64,000 nt of DNA from Aequorivita antarctica (GCF_007997155.1 NZ_VORT01000002.1:62001-126000), one strand, 5' to 3'; shown: positions 7,537 through 16,474, counted from the first letter of the stretch. Made by a program: numbers and translations. The notes: generated by a model not told the origin, from the sequence alone.

Positions 7537-10314
7537 TTAAAGTTTCTCCTTTAAGTAGGAAGCCGTAAATGATTCTTTACTTTTCGCTACTTCTTCAGGA
7601 GTACCTTCTGCTATAACTTGCCCGCCCGTTTCACCTCCATCTGGGCCTAAATCGATTATATAATCTGCACATTTTATTAGATCTAAATTGTGCTCAACTA
7701 CAATTACCGTATGTCCTCTGTCCAATAATGCATAAAATGAAGCTAATAATTTTTTTATGTCGTGGAAGTGGAGCCCTGTTGTGGGTTCGTCAAATATAAA
7801 AACAGTTTTTTCTTTTGAGGTTCCTTTCACTAAAAAGGAAGCAAGTTTAATCCGCTGTGCCTCGCCACCAGATAGGGTAGAGGAGCTTTGGCCCAATTGA
7901 ACATAACCAAGTCCCACATCCTGCAATGGTTGTAATTTTGCCGCTATTTTGTCCTGCTTGTGTTCTCCGAAAAATAAAACAGCATCATCCACGGTCATCG
8001 TGAGGATATCATCTATGTTTTTACCTTGAAATGTTACTTCTAACACTTCTTTTTTGAAACGTTTGCCGTTGCAAGTATCACAAATCAAATGAACATCGGC
8101 CATAAACTGCATCTCGATAGTTACTTCACCGTCCCCTTTACATGTTTCGCAGCGGCCCCCATCTACATTGAAACTGAAATGTTTGGCTTTGTATCCACGG
8201 ATGTCCGAAAGTTTTTGTGAAGCGTATAAGTTCCGAATGTCATCATACGCTTTAATATACGTAACTGGATTGCTTCGGCTGGAACGACCAATGGGATTTT
8301 GGTCAATGAATTCAATACTTTTAATAGTTCCAAAATCTCCTTTTATTTCTGAAAATTGGCCAGGTTTTTCGCCATAACCGCCAATTTCGCGCAGCAGGGC
8401 AGGGTAGAGTATTTTTTTAACCAACGTACTCTTGCCGCTACCAGAAACACCAGTTACTGCTGTAAAAACGTTCAATGGAAAAGTAACGTCTATATTTTTA
8501 AGATTGTTTTGTCGCGCGCCAGTGATGGAAACTTTGTTTTTTGAAGTTCGCCGTTTCTTTGGTACTTCAATTTCCATTTCGCCGTTTAGGTATTTTGCGG
8601 TAAGCGAATCTGACTTTAAGATTTCGGCATAAGTTCCCTGTGCTACTACTTCGCCACCCAAGGTTCCAGCCTCTGGGCCAATATCAATGATTTCGTCGGC
8701 AGCTTTCATTATGTCTTCATCGTGTTCTACTACAATAACTGTATTTCCCAAATCACGAAGCGATTTCAAAACCACGATAAGTCTTTCGGTGTCTTTTGGA
8801 TGGAGACCAATGCTGGGTTCGTCGAGGATGTACATGGAGCCAACGAGGCTACTTCCCAAGGAAGTTGCAAGGTTGATACGTTGTGATTCGCCACCAGAAA
8901 GTGTGTTCGATTTTCGATTTAATGTTAAATAACCCAAACCAACATCTTTCAAAACCTTCAAACGATTGTTAATTTCAAGCAATAAACGTTTTGCAACCTT
9001 TTCTTGAAATTCTGAAAGTTCAATGTTTTTGAAAAATTCAGCAGCTTTATCCAATGGCAGCTCTACCAATTCTTGGATTGCGGTCCCATTTATTTTTACA
9101 TAACCAGCTTCGGGACGAAGTCGTTTTCCTTTACAAGTTGCGCATTTTGTTTTTCCGCGATAGCGGGAAAGCATCACTCGGTTTTGGATTTTATAGCTTT
9201 TCGACTCTAAAAATGAAAAGAAAGAATCCAATCCTTCAAAATATTTATTCCCGGTCCAAACCAATTGTTTTTGCTCTTCCGTAAGTTGGAACCACGGCTT
9301 GTGGATTGGAAAGTCGAATTTATAGGCATTGTTTACCAACTGATCCCGATACCAACTCATGCTTTCGCCTCGCCATGGAAATATTCCGTTTTCAAAGATT
9401 GAAAGCGCAGTGTTCGGGATTACCAAATCTTCATCTATGCCAATGACGTCACCATAGCCTTCGCATGTTGGGCAGGCACCGTAGGGGTTGTTAAAACTGA
9501 AAAGATGCGCGTTCGGCTCCATAAAAACCATTCCATCCGCTTCAAAACGGTTGTTGAACTCGGTTATTTTTTTTGAAGAGAGTTCCTCGATATATAAAAC
9601 TCCTTTTCCTTCAAAAAAGGCTATTTCAATAGCATCGGCAAGACGGTTGTAAAAATCTTCTTCGTCTTTTGTTATGATTCGATCAATGACCAAATCTATT
9701 TTCTTTGGAAAGGACTTTCCGTCTAATTCATCAATCCTTAAAACTTCATCTTTAATTTTAATTCTTGAGTATCCTTGCTGCGCTAAAGCCTGGATTTTGT
9801 TTTCCATTGTCCGGCCTTCTTCCAAATTAATAGGGGCGAGGAGGAGTAGTTTTTCACCTTCAGAAAAGTTTTTTATAAAATTTATAACATCTGTAGTAGT
9901 GTCTTTTTTAACTTCCTTTCCAGAAATTGGAGAAATGGTTTTTCCAATTCTAGTATAGAGCAATTTTAAATAATCATAAACTTCAGTGGAAGTACCCACG
10001 GTTGATCGAGGATTTGTGGAGTTTACTTTCTGTTCTATTGCAATGGCTGGAGAAATGCCTTTTATGGAATCTACCTTTGGTTTGTCCAACCTTCCCAAAA
10101 ACTGGCGGGCATAGCTAGAAAGGCTTTCCACATAGCGGCGTTGGCCTTCTGCATAAAGCGTATCAAAAGCCAAGCTGGATTTCCCGCTACCGGAAAGACC
10201 AGTAATAACAACTAATTTGTTTCGCGGAATAGCAACCGAAATGTCTTTAAGATTATGAAGTTTTGCACCCTGAATCAGGATATATTTTTTTGTATCTAAA
10301 GTTTCTGTACTCAA
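7537..10314 (-). CDS. uvrA: excinuclease ABC subunit A
   Basis: A 925-residue UvrA, close to the usual length of about 940. UvrA dimers recognise bulky DNA damage and load UvrB in nucleotide excision repair. Two ABC ATPase modules are visible: Walker [10 protein letters not shown] at residues 39-47 and GVSGSGKST near residue 620, each with a signature ([18 protein letters not shown]) and a D-loop ([17 protein letters not shown]). Both zinc modules are present: CPTCEGYGD with CATCKGKRL, and CETCKGDGE with CDTCNGKRF. The start [11 protein letters not shown] sits just ahead of the conserved [11 protein letters not shown]. It stands alone between its own promoter and terminator. Confidence 0.97.
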   Translation of the reverse strand: MSTETLDTKKYILIQGAKLHNLKDISVAIPRNKLVVITGLSGSGKSSLAFDTLYAEGQRRYVESLSSYARQFLGRLDKPKVDSIKGISPAIAIEQKVNSTNPRSTVGTSTEVYDYLKLLYTRIGKTISPISGKEVKKDTTTDVINFIKNFSEGEKLLLLAPINLEEGRTMENKIQALAQQGYSRIKIKDEVLRIDELDGKSFPKKIDLVIDRIITKDEEDFYNRLADAIEIAFFEGKGVLYIEELSSKKITEFNNRFEADGMVFMEPNAHLFSFNNPYGACPTCEGYGDVIGIDEDLVIPNTALSIFENGIFPWRGESMSWYRDQLVNNAYKFDFPIHKPWFQLTEEQKQLVWTGNKYFEGLDSFFSFLESKSYKIQNRVMLSRYRGKTKCATCKGKRLRPEAGYVKINGTAIQELVELPLDKAAEFFKNIELSEFQEKVAKRLLLEINNRLKVLKDVGLGYLTLNRKSNTLSGGESQRINLATSLGSSLVGSMYILDEPSIGLHPKDTERLIVVLKSLRDLGNTVIVVEHDEDIMKAADEIIDIGPEAGTLGGEVVAQGTYAEILKSDSLTAKYLNGEMEIEVPKKRRTSKNKVSITGARQNNLKNIDVTFPLNVFTAVTGVSGSGKSTLVKKILYPALLREIGGYGEKPGQFSEIKGDFGTIKSIEFIDQNPIGRSSRSNPVTYIKAYDDIRNLYASQKLSDIRGYKAKHFSFNVDGGRCETCKGDGEVTIEMQFMADVHLICDTCNGKRFKKEVLEVTFQGKNIDDILTMTVDDAVLFFGEHKQDKIAAKLQPLQDVGLGYVQLGQSSSTLSGGEAQRIKLASFLVKGTSKEKTVFIFDEPTTGLHFHDIKKLLASFYALLDRGHTVIVVEHNLDLIKCADYIIDLGPDGGETGGQVIAEGTPEEVAKSKESFTASYLKEKL

Positions 10315-10343
10315 TTTATTATCTCCTTTTTTATAGCTTTTCG

Positions 10344-10351
10344 CAAAGATA
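10344..10351 (-). promoter_or_regulatory. putative -7 box of uvrA
   Basis: The minus strand reads TATCTTTG (TAnnTTTG). A TTG lies 15 nt upstream (10369-10367), shorter than the usual 17-23 nt. A start near 10337 would give a leader of about 22 nt. Confidence 0.4.
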
Positions 10352-10424
10352 CTATATCGGTTTCAGCAATGCACCTTCGAGCTTATTATTATTTTTTATA
10401 GAAATATTTAACCTTTTTTTTGCA

Positions 10425-10451
10425 TTTGTGAATTCTTTGTTGTTATATTTA
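10425..10451 (+). promoter_or_regulatory. putative promoter of the sigma-factor gene
   Basis: TATATTTA at 10444-10451 is one base off TAnnTTTG. TTTG at 10425-10428 is 15 nt upstream, and TTTTG at 10418-10422 is 21 nt upstream. It would give a leader of about 110 nt. The rest of the 256-bp gap before the sigma gene is AT-rich without other recognisable signals. Confidence 0.3.
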
Positions 10452-10570
10452 CGGCTCATAACGTCATATAAAAAAATTATTGCCTATAGCAAATCATTAC
10501 TTTTAAACAAATAAACATTGTAACTAAGCAACCAAATCCATAGTTGTTTATTTTTTAAAAAGTTATTGAT

Positions 10571-11155
10571 ATGAAGCAAAGCACAAACTCTGATGCGTTT
10601 CTAGTAAACGCTTATATGAACGGTAATGAATCTTCACTTAACGAGTTGATAACTCGTCACAAGCAAAGAATCTACAGTTTTATTTATTCAAAAGTTTTTG
10701 ACCGGGATGTCGCTGAAGACATTTTTCAGGACACTTTTATTAAGGTTATTAAAACCCTTAAAAGAGGCGCCTATAATGAAGAAGGCAAGTTTCTTCCTTG
10801 GGTTATGCGTATTGCGCATAATTTGGTGATAGACCATTTCAGAAAAAACAATCGCATGCCGAAATTTGAAAACAATAATGATTTCAATATATTTTCTGTT
10901 TTGAGTGATAATGCTTTAAATATTGAAAAGCAGATTATTAAAGGGCAGGTTGAAAATGATGTTAGAAGATTGATTGAAGAGCTTCCAGATGACCAAAAAG
11001 AAGTATTGATGATGCGGATTTATAAGGATATGAGTTTCAAGGAAATAAGTATTCAAACAGGGGTTAGTATCAATACTGCACTGGGGCGGATGCGTTATGC
11101 ACTCATTAATTTGCGCAAAGTAATTGATAAACATAATATTATATTAACCAATTGA
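10571..11155 (+). CDS. ECF-type RNA polymerase sigma factor
   Basis: A 194-residue sigma-70 family protein. Region 2 spans about residues 22-92 (RHKQRIYSFIYSKV, DIFQDTFIKVIK and LPWVMRIAHNLVIDHFRK for -10 recognition and melting). Region 4 spans about residues 133-185 (LPDDQKEVLMMRIYKDMSFK, then the helix-turn-helix ISIQTGVSINTALGRMRYA). There is no region 3 or 1.1, so it is of the ECF/group-4 size. No anti-sigma factor with a membrane helix follows. The next gene is a 50-residue ORF 57 bp downstream. The controlled promoters are unknown. Confidence 0.9.
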   Translation: MKQSTNSDAFLVNAYMNGNESSLNELITRHKQRIYSFIYSKVFDRDVAEDIFQDTFIKVIKTLKRGAYNEEGKFLPWVMRIAHNLVIDHFRKNNRMPKFENNNDFNIFSVLSDNALNIEKQIIKGQVENDVRRLIEELPDDQKEVLMMRIYKDMSFKEISIQTGVSINTALGRMRYALINLRKVIDKHNIILTN

Positions 11156-11212
11156 TACAATAAACTGATTTTTGCTGCGTTATTTGGAAATAAAACCTCA
11201 AAATAACATTAT

Positions 11213-11365
11213 ATGCAAAAATTATACTCTGAAACATCACGTGTGGACGACGTGAATAAAAAACTTGTTCCAAAAGAAGAAACCATTAAGTTTCTTCTGG
11301 ATTATTCGATGGCTTTAAGTGTTATAGATTACCATAAAATGAAGTTTGAAGCACTTCTAAACTAA
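11213..11365 (+). CDS. small 50-residue hypothetical protein after the sigma factor
   Basis: ATG at 11213 to TAA at 11363-11365 encodes 50 residues, starting MQKLYSETSRVDDVNKKL and ending HKMKFEALLN. It is charged at the N-terminus and probably helical in the second half (EETIKFLLDYSMALSVIDY). It has no signal peptide, membrane helix or Cys pair. It follows the sigma gene in the same direction and ends just before a good terminator. That supports expression as part of the same transcript. A role as a regulator of the sigma factor is possible but unproven. Confidence 0.6.
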   Translation: MQKLYSETSRVDDVNKKLVPKEETIKFLLDYSMALSVIDYHKMKFEALLN

Positions 11366-11372
11366 ACTTTGG

Positions 11373-11407
11373 AAAAACCCTGGAATTAGCTTTTCGGGGT
11401 TTTTTTT
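11373..11407 (+). terminator. terminator after the sigma-factor unit
   Basis: AAAAACCC (11373-11380) pairs with GGGTTTTT (11397-11404), and eight T run from 11400. It follows the stop of the 50-residue ORF by 8 nt. Confidence 0.7.
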
Positions 11408-11449
11408 ATTCTCACAAGCTTAAAAGTTTAGCTGATTATACCTTTAAAT

Positions 11450-12109
11450 TTATCGGCTTTTCTTTTTCAGATAGTCTTTAATAACAGTTTTTCTACCAAT
11501 GGTTTTGGTAATTATATCTTTATCCAAATCCCAGCCCCTAGCGGGAGAATATTCTCTTCCATACCATATAATTTGAAGGTGGAGTTTGTTCCATAAATCT
11601 TCTTGAAACAATCGTTTTGCATCCTTTTCGGTCTGGACCACGTTTTTCCCATTTGAAAAACCCCATCTGTACATTAATCTGTGAATATGTGTATCCACTG
11701 GAAATGCGGGAATATTAAAGGCTTGGCTCATTACTACGCTTGCAGTTTTATGGCCCACAGCAGGAAAAGACTCCAGTGCTTCAAAATCGGCGGGTACTTG
11801 CCCGTTGTATTTTTTGATTAGAATTTTTGAAAGCCCATGAATACCTTTTGATTTCATTGGCGAAAGACCTACAGGTTTTATAATTTCCCTGATTTCAGCA
11901 ATGGTAAGTTTAGCCATATCATATGGATTGTCGGCAATTTTAAATAAAAGTGGTGTTATTTGGTTTACCCGAACATCAGTACTTTGCGCAGAAAGTAAGA
12001 CCGCAATCAATAAAGTGTAAGGGTCTTTATGTTCCAAAGGAATGGGAACCTGTGGATAGAGCTTATTTAACGTATCAATAACAAACGTAACCTTTTCTTG
12101 CTTGGTCAT
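11450..12109 (-). CDS. nth: endonuclease III without an iron-sulphur cluster
   Basis: A 219-residue DNA glycosylase/AP lyase for oxidised pyrimidines in base-excision repair. The helix-hairpin-helix (LESFPAVGHKTA) carries Lys121. The Asp of the PVDTH motif is residue 139. Both align with the catalytic Lys120 and Asp138 of the E. coli enzyme. The C-terminal four-Cys [4Fe-4S] motif of the classical enzyme is missing: after residue 180 there is YGREYSPARGWDLDKD, and no Cys occurs anywhere in the protein. I recall the same replacement in other flavobacterial homologues, so this is probably a lineage form and not damage. It is divergent from bcp with 30 bp between the starts. Confidence 0.88.
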   Translation of the reverse strand: MTKQEKVTFVIDTLNKLYPQVPIPLEHKDPYTLLIAVLLSAQSTDVRVNQITPLLFKIADNPYDMAKLTIAEIREIIKPVGLSPMKSKGIHGLSKILIKKYNGQVPADFEALESFPAVGHKTASVVMSQAFNIPAFPVDTHIHRLMYRWGFSNGKNVVQTEKDAKRLFQEDLWNKLHLQIIWYGREYSPARGWDLDKDIITKTIGRKTVIKDYLKKKSR

Positions 12110-12125
12110 TTTAAGTACTTTTATG

Positions 12126-12133
12126 CAAAAATA
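12126..12133 (-). promoter_or_regulatory. putative -7 box of nth
   Basis: The minus strand reads TATTTTTG in the 30-bp gap between nth and bcp, 16 nt before the nth ATG. The -33 position falls inside the bcp coding start and shows no TTTG. Confidence 0.35.
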
Positions 12134-12139
12134 AAGATA

Positions 12140-12598
12140 ATGAAAACATTAGAGGCAGGAGATAAGGCTCCATATTTTAAAGTAAATGACCAAGATGGAA
12201 ATACAATTTCATCAGAAGACTATAAAGGGAAAAAATGGGTCGTTTTTTTCTATCCAAAAGCTAGTACACCTGGTTGCACTGCTGAAGCTTGTAATCTTCG
12301 CGATAATTATAAAGAACTTCAAAAAGAAGGTTTTGAATTGTTAGGGGTAAGTGCCGATGGTGAAAAACGCCAAAAAAACTTCAAGGAAAAATACAATTTC
12401 CCCTTCCCATTATTGGCCGATGAAAACAAAGAAGTTATCAATGCCTTTGGTGTTTGGGGGCCTAAAAAATTCATGGGAAGGAACTTTGATGGCATACATC
12501 GCAAAACTTTTCTAATTGACGAAACGGGAACCATTAAACGCGTGATAGATAAGGTAAAGACCAAAGACCACACCGCACAAATACTAAATTTAAATTAG
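12140..12598 (+). CDS. bcp: thioredoxin-dependent thiol peroxidase (Bcp/PrxQ type)
   Basis: A 152-residue peroxiredoxin that reduces hydrogen and organic peroxides with electrons from thioredoxin. The peroxidatic Cys46 lies in STPGCTAEAC, and Cys51, five residues later, is the resolving Cys of the PrxQ subclass. GVSADGEKRQKNF and the C-terminal RKTFLIDETG are further family marks. The ATG at 12140 fits the normal start (KTLEAGDKAP). A longer frame upstream would overlap nth and has no support. Its stop overlaps the convergent 484-residue gene by 4 bp. Confidence 0.95.
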   Translation: MKTLEAGDKAPYFKVNDQDGNTISSEDYKGKKWVVFFYPKASTPGCTAEACNLRDNYKELQKEGFELLGVSADGEKRQKNFKEKYNFPFPLLADENKEVINAFGVWGPKKFMGRNFDGIHRKTFLIDETGTIKRVIDKVKTKDHTAQILNLN

Positions 12599-14049
12599 TT
12601 GTTTATTTTTACTGGAGTTGATTTGTAATTGAAAAGACGCTTGTCTTTTATAATTTCTGAAACCCCGAGTGGTAACATTTCTTCCCAACCTTCCTCGCCA
12701 TTTTCGATCATTGACAACACTTCGCGTGAAAAAATCTCCATGTTTTCAGGATTGTAATCTGTAATGTCAACAACCTTTCCGTTGTATTTGAAGAATTTGT
12801 ACAATTCTTTCATTCGTGGGTGTACTTTAAGGTTTTCGCTGTTGGTATATTCTCCAGTTTCCGAATCTTTCATAGGGTAGAGGTAAACCTTCAAATCCTT
12901 AAAGAATAGTTTTCCAAAGGCTTCCAAAATACCACCACTTAAATGGCGATAGTATTTTTCATCAAAAATATCTACTAAGTTGTTAACGCCCATGGCCAGA
13001 CCCATACGCATTTTGGTGTATCTTGAGAAATACTCAACCAGCTTATAATATTCTTGAAAGTTTGAAATCATAACCGTATGGCCTAAAGAGCATAGCAATC
13101 TTGCGCGGTCCATAAAATCTTCTTCGTCAATTTCGCCTTCGGCCCGAAGATTTGAGAGTGTAATCTCAAAAATAACTTCAGTTCTATCTTTTTCTACTCT
13201 ATTTTCATTGAGGAACATTTCATAGGAACGCTCAAACATATCTATGTTAACCTTCGTTACTGGTCTAAAACTTCCACGAAGTGCCAATATATTTTTCTTA
13301 TATAGAATTCTTGCAGGAAGGATGTTATGCCCTTGCGGATCAAACATAACCGCATCTGTCATGCCATTTTTAATTAGTTGAAGACTCATCAATCTGTTGT
13401 CAACTTCGGTAAAACGCGGCCCTGAAAAATTTATAGTATCAATTTCAATCTTATCCTTATCGATATGATCGTAAAGATAGCGCAGCAGTTTATTGGGTTG
13501 GTCATATTTATAGTATGCACCATAAATTAGGTTTACCCCTAAAGTTCCCAAAGTGATTTGCTGTAATTGTGCATCATTCTCGTGAAAACGAATGTGGAGT
13601 GTTATTTCGTTATACGGTTCTTTGGGGTCAATTTGATATCGAATCCCAACCCAACCGTGGCCTTTGTATTTCTTTGCAAAATCAATTGTAGCTACCGTGT
13701 TGGCGTATGAAAAGAAAAGTCTATTGGGATGCTTATCACGATTTATGCGTTCTTCAATTAAGTTGAACTCATGTGAAAGCATTTTCTGAAGCCTTGATTC
13801 TGTAACATATCTGCCGTCTTCTTCTATTCCGTAAATAGCGTCACTAAAATCCTTATCATAGGCTGACATTGTTTTGGCAATGGTTCCAGAAGCACCACCA
13901 GCCCTAAAAAAATTACGAACTGTTTCTTGACCGGCACCAATTTCAGCAAAAGTGCCATAAATGTTTTCGTTCAGGTTTATTCGTAAAGCCTTACTTTTTA
14001 TGGAAGGAATATTTTCAAACTCCTTGTCTCCTATTATGGTTTCTGGCAT
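12595..14049 (-). CDS. conserved soluble protein of unknown function
   Basis: A 484-residue protein. I recognise the family from its strongly conserved N-terminus (NENIYGTFAEIGAGQE, then FRAGGASGTIAKTMSAYD and FSDAIYG), found in Bacteroidota and cyanobacteria. Databases carry clashing names for it, such as TonB-dependent receptor and nicotinate-nucleotide adenylyltransferase. Neither fits: there is no signal peptide, no barrel pattern, no TonB box and no nucleotidyltransferase HxGH motif. It looks cytosolic, mixed alpha/beta, with many charged residues and a C-terminal domain from about residue 390. It has a very good promoter of its own. The function is open. Confidence 0.8.
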   Translation of the reverse strand: MPETIIGDKEFENIPSIKSKALRINLNENIYGTFAEIGAGQETVRNFFRAGGASGTIAKTMSAYDKDFSDAIYGIEEDGRYVTESRLQKMLSHEFNLIEERINRDKHPNRLFFSYANTVATIDFAKKYKGHGWVGIRYQIDPKEPYNEITLHIRFHENDAQLQQITLGTLGVNLIYGAYYKYDQPNKLLRYLYDHIDKDKIEIDTINFSGPRFTEVDNRLMSLQLIKNGMTDAVMFDPQGHNILPARILYKKNILALRGSFRPVTKVNIDMFERSYEMFLNENRVEKDRTEVIFEITLSNLRAEGEIDEEDFMDRARLLCSLGHTVMISNFQEYYKLVEYFSRYTKMRMGLAMGVNNLVDIFDEKYYRHLSGGILEAFGKLFFKDLKVYLYPMKDSETGEYTNSENLKVHPRMKELYKFFKYNGKVVDITDYNPENMEIFSREVLSMIENGEEGWEEMLPLGVSEIIKDKRLFNYKSTPVKINN

Positions 14050-14073
14050 AGCAGCGTTCTATTTTTTAAACAA

Positions 14074-14103
14074 CAAAGGTAGCGATTACAATAGGTAAAC
14101 AAA
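14074..14103 (-). promoter_or_regulatory. promoter of the 484-residue unknown gene
   Basis: On the minus strand TTTG (14103-14100), an 18-nt spacer and TACCTTTG (14081-14074) fit the Bacteroidota promoter almost ideally. The start would lie near 14067, giving a leader of about 18 nt. Confidence 0.6.
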
Positions 14104-14114
14104 AAAAATACCAG

Positions 14115-14122
14115 TATTTTTG
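14115..14122 (+). promoter_or_regulatory. putative -7 box of the MBL-fold gene
   Basis: TATTTTTG lies only 5 nt before the ATG at 14128. If used, transcription would begin at or next to the start codon, giving a leaderless mRNA. There is no clear TTTG at -33. Confidence 0.4.
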
Positions 14123-14127
14123 CGGGA

Positions 14128-14904
14128 ATGGATACAACATTTACAGTTACATTTCTCGGCACTGGAACTTCGCAGGGAATACCCGTAATTGGCAGTAAAC
14201 ACCCAGTTTGTTTAAGCACCGACCCAAAAGATAAACGTTTACGGGTATCTGTTTTATTGCGTTGGGGCAATTTTTCTTATGTAATTGATTGCGGCCCAGA
14301 TTTCAGACAGCAAATGTTGCGCGAAAATGTTTTAAAAGTGGATGGAATACTGTTGACCCACGAGCATAGCGACCATACAGCTGGATTAGACGATATTCGC
14401 CCGTTTAATTTTATGCAGGGCAATATGCCCTTTTACACTCACAAACGGGTTTTTGAATCATTACGGGAACGGTTTGCCTATATTTTTGCCACTGTAAATA
14501 AATATCCAGGAGCACCAAGTATTGAAGAAGTTGAAATTGATAAAGACACTCCTTTTATTATTGGAGGAAAAAAGGTAGTTCCTATTGAAGCCATGCACGA
14601 TACCCTGCCAGTTTTGGGTTTTCGTGTGGGTGATTTTACTTATTTGACAGATGTAAAAACCATTTCGGAAGAAGAAACTGAAAAAGTGAAGGGCACCAAG
14701 GTTTTGGTCATTAATGCTCTTAAGGAAGAGCCACACTATTCGCACTTCAATCTTTCTGAAGCACTTGATTTTGTTGAAAAAGTGAAGCCTGAAAAAACAT
14801 ATTTCACACACATTAGCCACATGATGGGTTTTCACGAAGAAGTTGAAAAAAAACTCCCGAACAATGTTCATTTGGCGTATGATACACTTACTATAACTAT
14901 TTGA
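14128..14904 (+). CDS. MBL-fold metal-dependent hydrolase (PhnP-like)
   Basis: A 258-residue metallo-beta-lactamase-fold protein. The metal-binding THEHSDHTAG motif gives His78, His80, Asp82 and His83. A later Asp (YLTDVKT, about residue 174) and His (FTHISHMMG, about residue 231) complete the site. The N-terminal FLGTGTSQGIPVIG and DCGPDFRQQ are typical of the PhnP/RNase Z-like branch, which acts on phosphodiesters. There is no phosphonate gene nearby, so the real substrate is uncertain. The next gene follows the stop by 2 bp. Confidence 0.85.
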   Translation: MDTTFTVTFLGTGTSQGIPVIGSKHPVCLSTDPKDKRLRVSVLLRWGNFSYVIDCGPDFRQQMLRENVLKVDGILLTHEHSDHTAGLDDIRPFNFMQGNMPFYTHKRVFESLRERFAYIFATVNKYPGAPSIEEVEIDKDTPFIIGGKKVVPIEAMHDTLPVLGFRVGDFTYLTDVKTISEEETEKVKGTKVLVINALKEEPHYSHFNLSEALDFVEKVKPEKTYFTHISHMMGFHEEVEKKLPNNVHLAYDTLTITI

Positions 14905-14906
14905 TT

Positions 14907-15401
14907 ATGAGGAATAAAATTTTTATGTACCTGTTTCTTTTCGCATTGCTTCTCATTTTTTATCAATATATGAATGAGAAGAAAATTTATGAATCGCAGG
15001 AAGCCAGAATAGAAAAACTTGAGGCAAAAATTCAAACAGAACTTGATTCTATTGATAGTTTGCAGAATCAGGTTCGCGATTTAAATTATTTTACGCTACT
15101 GGGAAATGACAATGCAATGACCTATTTGGAAAAAATGGGCTATGAAGCAGCGGATGTTGAAGCTATGGTTTCAGACCAAATTTATGACTTCAATTTGACG
15201 AAAGGAAATAATCCCTTGGTGCCTTTTGATGGAATGAACGGGGATATGAAAATTAACAAATTAAAATTCCTGAACCACAAGTGGATACAAGCAGATTTTA
15301 CCGATGGACAATATTGGGGCGAAATGATTTTGGAATATTACTTTAATGAAAAGAAAGAACTTGCGTTGACTCCAATCGCTTCACTTCTCTATCCAAATTG
15401 A
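14907..15401 (+). CDS. membrane-anchored hypothetical protein with coiled coil
   Basis: A 164-residue protein starting MRNKIFMYLFLF. A single N-terminal membrane helix (about residues 3-20) is followed by a coiled-coil stretch (about residues 28-58, EARIEKLEAKIQTELDSIDS). A C-terminal alpha/beta part ends ALTPIASLLYPN. I chose the ATG at 14907. A TTG two codons upstream overlaps the previous stop. It most likely faces the periplasm. It is translationally coupled to the MBL-fold gene. I know it only as a flavobacterial hypothetical protein. Confidence 0.7.
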   Translation: MRNKIFMYLFLFALLLIFYQYMNEKKIYESQEARIEKLEAKIQTELDSIDSLQNQVRDLNYFTLLGNDNAMTYLEKMGYEAADVEAMVSDQIYDFNLTKGNNPLVPFDGMNGDMKINKLKFLNHKWIQADFTDGQYWGEMILEYYFNEKKELALTPIASLLYPN

Positions 15402-15416
15402 TTTATTGACCACTGA

Positions 15417-16073
15417 TTACTGCTTATCCAGCCAATTCTTTAATTCATAAAAATTCTGAGGTGCCACGCCGTGACCTACTGGAAATTCTGAGTAGGTTAC
15501 ATCAATATTTAGTTTTTTAAGGAAAGGCTCGGTTTTTCGGGCCCATTGAACAGGGATTACTTGATCCACACTTCCGTGGGAGGTATAAACTTTAAGTCTG
15601 CTGAAGTCATTTTCAGCATAATCTTTTTTTAAAATTTCTTCATTAATATATCCGCTTAAACCAATTATATTTTTCACTTTTTTAGGATAGCTCAAGGCAA
15701 GGGCGAAACTTAAAATGGTACCTTGACTAAAGCCGAGAAGTGTAATATTTTCACTGTCAATTTTATATTTCGCTATAATTTCATCGATACATTTTGAAAC
15801 TATTTCCCGCGAAGCGATTGCCTGCTCGTCATCACTAAATTTTCCTTGGGAATTATCAAAATATATGTTATACCAAGCATTTCCGTATGGCTCCAATCTT
15901 ATTGGCGCTTTCAAAGAAATGATTGCATATTTTTCTGGTAGTTCGCTGGCGAAGGAAAACAAATCGTTTTCATCGCTTCCATAACCGTGAAGCATTATTA
16001 TTACGGGTGGATTTTCCGAAGGATTTTTAGCAGGTCTATAATTGTGTTCTAAAAGTAAGGTTTGTTTTTCCAT
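15417..16073 (-). CDS. alpha/beta-hydrolase esterase (phospholipase/carboxylesterase family)
   Basis: A 218-residue esterase of the acyl-protein thioesterase-like family. The oxyanion motif MLHGYGSDENDL is at residues 28-39. The nucleophile Ser116 lies in GFSQG, Asp170 in GSVDQVIP and His201 in VGHGV, a complete triad in standard order. It lacks a signal peptide, so it is cytosolic. I placed the start at the ATG (complement of 16071-16073) because the three extra codons upstream begin at TTG. It is convergent with the preceding membrane protein and separated from it by 15 bp. Confidence 0.88.
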   Translation of the reverse strand: MEKQTLLLEHNYRPAKNPSENPPVIIMLHGYGSDENDLFSFASELPEKYAIISLKAPIRLEPYGNAWYNIYFDNSQGKFSDDEQAIASREIVSKCIDEIIAKYKIDSENITLLGFSQGTILSFALALSYPKKVKNIIGLSGYINEEILKKDYAENDFSRLKVYTSHGSVDQVIPVQWARKTEPFLKKLNIDVTYSEFPVGHGVAPQNFYELKNWLDKQ

Positions 16074-16090
16074 AGCTTGCAAAAATAAAC

Positions 16091-16130
16091 AAGACCTTTT
16101 AAACTGAAGGTCTTTCAGCCCAAAAGGTCT
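16091..16130 (-). terminator. hairpin with alternative pairings after the DUF4870-like gene
   Basis: AAGACCTT (16091-16098) pairs with AAGGTCTT (16107-16114). AGACCTTTT (16092-16100) can instead pair perfectly with AAAAGGTCT (16122-16130). The element lies between the stop at 16151 and the esterase start at 16073. T-runs are short, so termination is probable but not sure. Confidence 0.45.
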
Positions 16131-16150
16131 CGTTAAAAATTATTAAAAAA

Positions 16151-16474
16151 TTAAATGCCTTTAAACCATTCTTGAAATTGTTCGCCCAATACTGGAACTG
16201 GTTTCATTTCGCCTTGTACCGCACTGATCAATCCCAAAATCCAAAACACAAGTATAGCAAGTTGAACAATCCAACTAAGTAATGAGATGCCAAGAAAACT
16301 TATAACAATACTTAAAACTACCCCCACACACATAATTCCCAAGGATTGGCGTACGTGGAAAGAGCCTAAAGCAGTTTTGTTTCCGTTATTCATTATAAGG
16401 GCGATAATCCAACCAATAAGCGTAATATAAGCAATGATGGCAACTGTTTTGCCATTGTCTGTAGTTGTTTCCAT
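16151..16474 (-). CDS. DUF4870-like small membrane protein
   Basis: A 107-residue protein with three membrane helices (about residues 9-28, 43-65 and 68-88), the opening NGKTVAIIAYITLIGW and the closing PVLGEQFQEWFKGI. These ends are typical of a small-membrane-protein family related to DUF4870/Tic20. The function is unknown. A paralogue with the same opening and closing pattern lies at 17212-17532, with a lipoprotein gene between them. Confidence 0.7.
   Translation of the reverse strand: METTTDNGKTVAIIAYITLIGWIIALIMNNGNKTALGSFHVRQSLGIMCVGVVLSIVISFLGISLLSWIVQLAILVFWILGLISAVQGEMKPVPVLGEQFQEWFKGI

Noticed and set aside
12595-14049. TonB-dependent receptor or nicotinate-nucleotide adenylyltransferase as product name
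   Set aside because: No signal peptide, barrel pattern, TonB box or nucleotidyltransferase motif is present.
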